From Cylindrodendrum hubeiense (Eukaryota; Ascomycota; Sordariomycetes; Hypocreales; Nectriaceae): DNA of 64,000 bases. Positions 57,941 to 64,000 of the stretch are shown here, piece by piece (the stretch's first letter is position 1; every line of letters begins with the position of its first letter). The translations under genes were made by a program, and so were the position numbers. The notes under the pieces were generated by a model. That model worked only from the letters and a program-made list of their open reading frames with translations, was not told where the DNA came from and did not search any database. The DNA lies in the NCBI GenBank assembly GCA_014621425.1, contig JAANBB010000110.1:1-64000 (forward strand), read 5' to 3'.

Positions 57941-59514
57941 ATGCATACCAGCGCAAGTCTTTTCGCCGGCCTGGCTCTCGTTTCCAGCGCCTTGGGCAGA
58001 GTGAAATACGTGGTGTGTACATACTTCCAACGGCATCATCCATGCCTTCCGGACGAGCTGACTAACCAACCAATGTGAAAGGGCGTTGCCATTCCTGGCT
58101 TTGACTTTGGATGTGACATTGATGTACGACACTCCCTGTCCCATGCGCTGATCCAGTTGCTGACTTGAGGAATAGGGCAGCTGTCCAATTAATGACATCG
58201 TCAACCCTCCCCTGCCTGAGCTCGGGGGAGGCGATGGCCCAGCACAGATGAAGCATTTCGTCGAGAATGACGGCTTCAATGTTTTCCGACTTCGTGAGTC
58301 TCTCAGTTAACCTCCGCGAGCATCTCTGTCTCTAACTCGACACCAGCTACTTCCTGGCAGTACATCGTCAACAGCGTGCTCGGCGATCTGGATGAGAACA
58401 ACTTTGGCTACTACGACAAACTCATGCAGGCATGCCTGGATACAGGCGCCTACTGCATGATTGACTTGCACAATTTTGCACGATTCGACGACGGCATCAT
58501 CGGCCAAGGAGGTGCTTCAAATGAAGTCTACGCCGATCTCTGGACCCAGCTCGCCAAGCGGTATGTCAAGGACGACAGGGTCATCTTCGGCCTCATGAAC
58601 GAGCCCCACGACCTGGACATCAACCTTTGGGCCGACTCCTGCCAGGCGGCCGTCACGGCCATCCGAAAGGCCGGCGCTACGAAGCATATGATTCTCCTCC
58701 CGGGCACCAACTTCGCCAGTGCCGAGACCTTCGTGTCGTCCGGCAGTGCCGATGCCCTCGGCGCTGTTTCAAACCTCGACGGCAGCAAGGATGGGCTCTA
58801 CTTGGATCTTCACAAGTACCTGGATGAGAACAACTCGGGAACCTTTACCGAGTGCACCACGGACAATGTCGAGGGCTTCACAAACATTGCCACCTGGCTG
58901 AGGAAGAACAAGCGCAAGGCCATGATCTCCGAATCAGGAGCATCCATGTCGGAATCAGTGAGTAACCCCATCCATCCCCGTAGACAAATAAGCCTAACAA
59001 ATCGCAGTGCATGGAGAAGTTCTGTACCCAGAACAAGTTCATCGCCGACAACGACGACGTCTTCGAGGGCTTCGTTGCTTGGGGAGCTGGCAGCTTCGGC
59101 TTCGACTACGTCCTGACCCTCACGCCTTCGGGCTCGCCTGGCGATTACACCGACAACAAGCTGCTGAAGCAGTGTGTTATCGCTCCCTTCCTCGAGGATG
59201 CGTCTGAGGAGACTTCGACTTCGACCTCGGCTACCAAGACTAAGACCAAGACGAAGACCAAGACCGAGGCCTCGAGTTCTCACTCCGAGACTGAGGAGGC
59301 GACCTCGACCAACACGGCCGAGTCAACCCAGCGGGTATTCAAGGAGGAGACCACTACGGCCTCGGCGCCAACCGCAACCGCGACTGAGCCCCCGACGAGT
59401 AACGCTGCCACTTCAGACGACGATTCAGCAGGTGTTCGGAGCAGCGAGGCTGTCGCCGGAAGCCTTCTCTTTGCAGCCATGGCATTACTTCACACTGGCC
59501 TGCGCTTTATTTAA
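57941..59514 (+). CDS. secreted endo-beta-1,4-glucanase, GH5 (GH5_5-like), probable GPI anchor
   Basis: Five exons: 57941-58012, 58082-58123, 58176-58293, 58347-58957 and 59008-59514, giving 449 aa. Signal peptide at 1-19. The start of the catalytic domain GVAIPGFDFGCDIDGSCP matches fungal GH5_5 endoglucanases. DLHNFARFDDGIIGQGG follows, then the acid/base Glu163 in FGLMNEPHD and the nucleophile Glu273 in KAMISESGAS. After about residue 345 a Ser/Thr/Glu-rich region begins, with a Thr-Lys repeat at 358-367. The protein ends in a hydrophobic tail (AVAGSLLFAAMALLHTGLRF) after small residues, the pattern of a GPI signal. No cellulose-binding module is present. It is therefore probably held at the cell surface and not released freely. 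Confidence 0.93.
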
Positions 59515-59791
59515 TTGAACATCATTTCTAGAAGGTGTACGGAGTATATATAATACACTAATTTACGTAGACGACATATACAATAATATACATGACGCGG
59601 AAGGCCAACCGGTCTAACATTGTCTCTTTCTATCTGGTCTGTGAACGGCGTTCAGAATATGTAGCTGGGATTCAGTAGCTACATTGATGACATCAGCATA
59701 GACTATAGCAGCCCCTATTCACGATTTCCTCGTCGTCGCTATCGTTGAAAATAACTGGGAATATTCAAATCTCATTGTATTGAAGGGAGAG

Positions 59792-61975
59792 TTAGTGTTC
59801 GCAAAAGCTGTACTCTACTTCGGCCCATGTTTCTCTCGTACCCTCCTGGAAGACAGTTCGCACATCCATCAACTTCAGGCGGTGCGCCCTGGCCTCCTCA
59901 AGACTCATCGGCACCACATCCTCGAGCTCATTCCGCACGATATCCATGAGCTCTTCCGGCAGGCTTTGTTTTCCCTTGCCGGCCGCTTCCAAGCCAGGGT
60001 GGCCTGGGGCTTTCTCAAGAATCAGCTGGGCAATAGCCGGTGGGACCTTTGTTTCCTCCCCTTTTCCTAGCCTGTCGAATGTATTCTCCATCCACCAGCT
60101 TTGCTGCTGAGGAGGCACGTTTGCGGTGCTGATGATGCGAGTAAGAGGATCTACGAGCCACAGGGCAATGAAACGGCGATGTCCGGTCTTCATTTCGTCC
60201 TTGAGTCCAAAATCGGTTACTCGGTGGTGAAAGACGTTTGGAAAGGCTAGGAGTCTCCCCTCCTTCGTCTCCACGCTGCCGTAGCTCTGGAGACATATAC
60301 CACCTGAGAGCCAGGAACCGTACACGCGTTCCATCCAGGTGTAAGAGTCTTGCTCCACGTCCCGATATTCCTGGTCGTAACTGGTCTGCATCCTGAATTG
60401 CAGGTGACTGGGTGTGACATTCTCTGAATCCAGGTAGTATAAAGCGGTACCGACGATGTGTTCGTTCATTTGACCCTCCACGTGCCAACCCCCGGGGGGG
60501 GATTTGGGCTTTCCCGGGCCAAGCTCGATGGAAGCCATTTTTACAATGACTTGGAGACCATCAAACTGCTCGCGAAGAGATTTACCGGGCTTGACTCCGT
60601 AATCCCAGGCTTCAAATTCAGGAACCTCGGGCTGGACCGGCTTTCGGATCTCATACCAGTGGGCCGCCTTAGGAGTATGAGAGTAAATATAGCCCTGTTC
60701 ATCCCGCTCTTCAATCTCCTCCTTACCAAACTCGTCTTCAGACACGTTGGATTCAGATGAACCTTCTCTCTCTCTCTGTGGCATTTCTACTTCGTCAAAC
60801 GGCGGGCTCCAGTTCGCCTCGTTTCCGTCGCTAAATGCCCCGAGTCAGCGATCAATCTACACTCCGTCATGATGGTAGGTGCCTACTCTGGGTTGTTTGG
60901 TCGTGGAAAGCGCGGCTTGGTTCTACCAGCACCCTCCAGCCGGTGGTGACGATACCGTGCCAGGCAGAGATCCCAGGCAGGGAGAGCTTTCTCAATGAGC
61001 TTCTCGATAGTACCGTAGATGTCTCGATACTTGACGGGATGGAGATTATTGATGTAGCTCGTGAATTTCACACTGCCGTCATCCTGTAACTTGACATTGG
61101 CGGGCAGCCATTGGTACTTGGGAGACCAGAACGAAGGGGTAACTTTACCAATACCCGCATCAGAAGCTCCGCTGAAGCGTGAACCCCTTGCATTACGGAG
61201 ATCCTTAGGATTGGGCTCGGGTTCAAGCTGAGGAATTATATCGCCCTTACCGGCCCATTTGTCGATGGCATCTTCAACGCCCACAACCTCGTCGGCAAAC
61301 ACTCGTGTTCTGCCATAGACGAGGGGGTACATGGAAGGATGAACGAGGTCTTGCACAATTTCGCTGGTTCTAGGATGCCAGTCCGGGCTGTCCTTTTGGT
61401 CTTCCTCCAGCCTGCTGAATGCAGCACGAAGGGCATTGTGCAGCGATTCGTCCACCATGGTATCAGATTTGGCTATCGAGGCTGTAGCATCCAATGTCGG
61501 GATCAAACCCGTCTTTTTGAAGAATTCAGCCTTAGCACGAAGTTCCTTGATGCACTATGATCAAGTCAGCTATGTGGGTCGGCCTCATTCAAAGTAGGAG
61601 CGTCTTTACGTAGTCGAGGCATCCTTCGTCTAGAATAAAGTCGAGCCTGTTCGTGGCTTTTCTCCTGTGGTATCCAAGGTCATTGCCATTATATTCGGAT
61701 CCTTTGACGATTTCATCGTACACCTGCTTGACCGGCAAAGCAAGTGCTTCCTCGGTCCACTTTTTGGCGATGGCATCGTCAAAAACCTTGACGTGAAAGT
61801 CAGGTTTGTCAGAAAGGCGATCAATGATAGTCATCATGGCAACCTCTCGGACGAGAAGCATTTCAGAATCTGAGCCGTAGCAATTCTGATGGATTCCCAT
61901 GGGATAGAGGTCACGCCTACCCTCGACCTGGTCATGATAACGGAGGTCGAGGCCGAGCCCCGGGTACGCGGGCAT
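59792..61975 (-). CDS. DUF4246 family protein, possible 2-oxoglutarate/Fe(II) oxygenase
   Basis: Three exons on the minus strand: 61610-61975, 60887-61554 and 59792-60830, giving 690 aa, usual for this fungal family of unknown role. Start MPAYPGLGLDLRYHDQ, then REVAMMTIIDRLSDKPDFH; exon 2 contains SPKYQWLPANVKLQDDGSVKFTSYINNLHPVKY, a strong family segment. The C-terminal part has GGWHVEGQMNEHIVGTALYY, LLAFPNVFHHRVTDF and GHRRFIALWLVDP. These give a His-X-Glu pair (461, 463), a distal His (546 or 547) and an Arg (563 or 564), in the order and spacing of the metal and co-substrate residues of 2-oxoglutarate oxygenases. That activity is my inference, not established. No signal peptide. Confidence 0.88.
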
Positions 61976-62791
61976 GTTGATGGTGGTGGGGGTGGGTGGA
62001 ATTGGAAGTGCTGGGTGGCAGTCTTTCTAAACCGTGTTTTTTCTTTCTGCATGCAGTAGGTAGAAGATCAAGCAGTAATTGTATGCACTGGGATGGGTTT
62101 AAAGCAGAATCAGAAGGAGAAAAGCTTGCTTTAAATCTCTTCACGATCCAGGTGTTGGTTCAGCACCCTGCACGTCTGCGCGACTTAACGTGACAGGAGA
62201 TATCGCGAAGTCACATGACATCGTATTCCAGGCCAGGCAGTGGCACTCCGGTCAGTTAATATTTTAATGTCCAAGCAAGCGCTCGTTTGAAGGTTGGAGG
62301 TATCTGCCTTGCAGAATTCACTCTCTGGGTGGCGTGGTTCCCCAGATTGTTTACAGTCGCGATAACGTTCAACCAGGACGGTGAATCTGTCCATCGTATC
62401 ACTCTTTGGATGTGTTCGGACCAATTGCAGCCAAAAAGAATTTGCCGAGTTGGGGATAAACGTGCACCAAGGTATTGGGGGAGGGGTTTGACCTCAGGTT
62501 GTGTGATCTTTCGGCAACGGAAGAGTGTCCAGTTGCGGGTCAATTATTGTCTACCTTGATCTCTAAGCATATCGCACTGCCTCAATCTAACCATTGGGAT
62601 ATTGAATGAGGTCAATTTATCTTGTCCCACACCAAGCACACAACACAATTCCTCATATCCCTCGCATCGAATTATGCCAAAATCGCGCTGTGTAGACCCC
62701 TAAATCCCGGATAGTATCTCGCTCCTGTGTCTGGGAAAATGGGGAAATGCTTACCCTACATCTGGTCCCACACACCCGTATTCGAAGGCGT
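61976..62791. other. intergenic, DUF4246 promoter
   Basis: About 820 bases without a recognisable gene. It holds the DUF4246 promoter and the 3' region of the small peptide gene. Confidence 0.5.
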
Positions 62792-63046
62792 TTACGCACA
62801 AAGTCGACCCCTGCAGATCCATTCATCGCCAATCTTGGTGCAGGAGCACTGTCTCGCTTCAATCTTATCCCTCTTCACAACCGTTGCTTCGGGAATGAAG
62901 TCCCTGGCGCACAGTCTGCCCCTGCAGATCCACTCGTCGCCGACCTTCGTGCACGAGCATTGTCTGGCCACCAGGTCGTTGTTTGGGGATGGGGCTGCCG
63001 CAGCAAAGGCGGCAAACAAGGTTGCAGTAAACAAAGAGAACTTCAT
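62792..63046 (-). CDS. small secreted repeat-peptide precursor with two four-Cys units
   Basis: One exon, 84 aa; family not recognised. Residues 1-18 are a signal peptide (MKFSLFTATLFAAFAAAA). Two units follow at 29-47 and 66-84. Each reads Q-CSCTK-(V or I)-GDEWICRGRLCA, with Cys at 30, 32, 41, 46 and 67, 69, 78, 83 (spacing C-1-C-8-C-4-C). Both units are preceded by Ala-Arg, and the 18-residue linker holds a Lys-Arg pair (58-59). The stop falls exactly at the end of unit 2. The layout fits a precursor cut by Kex2-like proteases into two near-identical cyclisable or disulfide peptides, possibly with N-terminal pyroglutamate. An alternative exists: a GTAAAC donor overlaps the stop (62795) and an acceptor at 62731 would replace the last residue with a short tail. 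Function unknown; signal, effector or antimicrobial peptide are all possible. Confidence 0.82.
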   Translation of the reverse strand: MKFSLFTATLFAAFAAAAPSPNNDLVARQCSCTKVGDEWICRGRLCARDFIPEATVVKRDKIEARQCSCTKIGDEWICRGRLCA

Positions 63047-64000
63047 TGTTGTGTATTTCGTGGGGTGTATTGGCTTGGTTAAGATGTGATGGAGAGCAAT
63101 ACAAATGCGTGACGACGGTCTGTATTTATGTCAACCTGTTCTGGTTACTGACGATATCTGCATTTGCTTCTATCGCTCTGGACCAATCGCGAATTCGGCG
63201 TATTCCTACACGCGACCGACAGTCCGACCAAAAGAACCTAGGGATTTCCCAATGTAGCCAACGTCAGCCGCCGGATCTCGGTCGATAGGTGGCACTTTTG
63301 AGTGGACTCCTTTGCGGCCGTGCCTCTGAAATGCAGGGCTATGCCACATACAGCAGGTCCAAGAACAGCAATCTACCAATATCACTATGCCATGGCTTTT
63401 CTAGTATGACTTCGCATGCAGATGTTCATCTCAGCCAAGACTTTTCAACGATTGGGGAAGTCCCTTGCTGATTTTGCGCTTACGAACTGTGCATCAAGTG
63501 GTTACTAAGATGAAATAAGAAGGTTGCTTCTCAGTGGATCTTAGCTGACGATAGCCGTATATGATTACTGCAGCTATAGTGCAATTTCCTCTTTAGAATG
63601 ATTCGTAAATTGTGACAAATGGTGGCTTTCTACGCAACTACCCTTGCGGCATGATAAAACAAGCTTAACAATAGAGTATTCGAAGGAGCATCGACAAAGA
63701 ATCCTGTGACGAGATAACCCCATCCCGAAATGCTGCTAGTTTTACGATATCACAGTGGGGTTCGTGGTTGACCTTCCGCCCACCACCCATCTCCCATTTC
63801 CCAAACCTTGCAGATGACCTGATGATAGTTTTCAGTCAGCTGCCGGGTCGCCACCTCAACTTCGGGTTAGAATATTAACCCTGTTTGGGCCACACTCATC
63901 ACGGACACTTGGAGTACCTCACATTAAGAGTGGAGAACGCATAGTGTTAATAAAGATAAGTAAAACTCATGGTGCGTGTCGTCGGCGGCCCAGAATACAA
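63047..64000. other. intergenic, promoter of the peptide gene and unassigned sequence
   Basis: About 950 bases to the right edge. A CATAAATA element (63121-63130, minus strand) about 80 bp upstream of the peptide ATG may serve as its TATA box. No further gene is recognised. Confidence 0.45.
63121..63130 (-). promoter_or_regulatory. TATA-like element of the repeat-peptide gene
   Basis: CATAAATACA on the minus strand, 75-84 bp upstream of the start codon at 63046. Confidence 0.35.

Noticed and set aside
1..64000. CRISPR arrays, bacterial operons, insertion sequences, polyketide or peptide synthase backbones
   Set aside because: None seen; the sequence is eukaryotic and no transposase, integrase or large synthase frame is present.

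Overview
The window is nuclear DNA of a filamentous ascomycete (Pezizomycotina). Most genes carry short GT-AG introns of about 45-135 nt, coding DNA is moderately GC-rich, and spacers are longer and more AT-rich. The families are typical of plant- or soil-associated moulds: PDR-type ABC pumps, MFS pumps, Zn2Cys6 regulators, GH5/GH28/GH64/GH78 enzymes and a DUF4246 protein. The endopolygalacturonase and general gene style suggest Sordariomycetes, but that placement is an impression and not proven. I support 22 protein genes. For the 14 spliced ones I give exon models whose reading phases all close.

Layout. 2.5-6.5 kb: two housekeeping genes, UBP14 (deubiquitinase) and MAD2 (spindle checkpoint), convergent. 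9-12.3 kb: a secreted GH64 beta-1,3-glucanase and a thioredoxin. 16-19.7 kb: a rhodopsin-like membrane protein convergent with a DHA1-type MFS pump. 21.3-22.5 kb: an intronless glycerate kinase of the bacterial GlxK type. 24.5-32.5 kb: an efflux block made of a TRI12-type MFS pump, a full-size PDR ABC transporter and, divergent from the ABC gene, a very short Zn2Cys6 regulator. 32.5-36.8 kb: a gene-poor AT-rich stretch with a degenerate tRNA-like sequence. 36.8-43.3 kb: alpha-L-rhamnosidase, a secreted asparaginase-like protein and a secreted endopolygalacturonase. 45.1-56.5 kb: a block of six metabolic or regulatory genes (extended SDR reductase, anion:cation symporter, two FAD monooxygenases, HSL-type esterase, tandem zinc-cluster regulator) that looks like a catabolic or small specialised-metabolism cluster without a recognisable backbone synthase. 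57.9-62 kb: a GH5 endoglucanase with a probable GPI anchor and a DUF4246 protein.

Most notable item: at 62792-63046 (minus strand) a tiny secreted precursor carries two almost identical 19-residue, four-cysteine units. Each unit is preceded by Ala-Arg, and the linker between them contains a Lys-Arg site. Ten of the 19 codon pairs differ synonymously and only one changes the residue (Val/Ile), so the peptide itself has been conserved. It looks like a repeat-peptide precursor of the Kex2-processed kind, and I know no named family for it.
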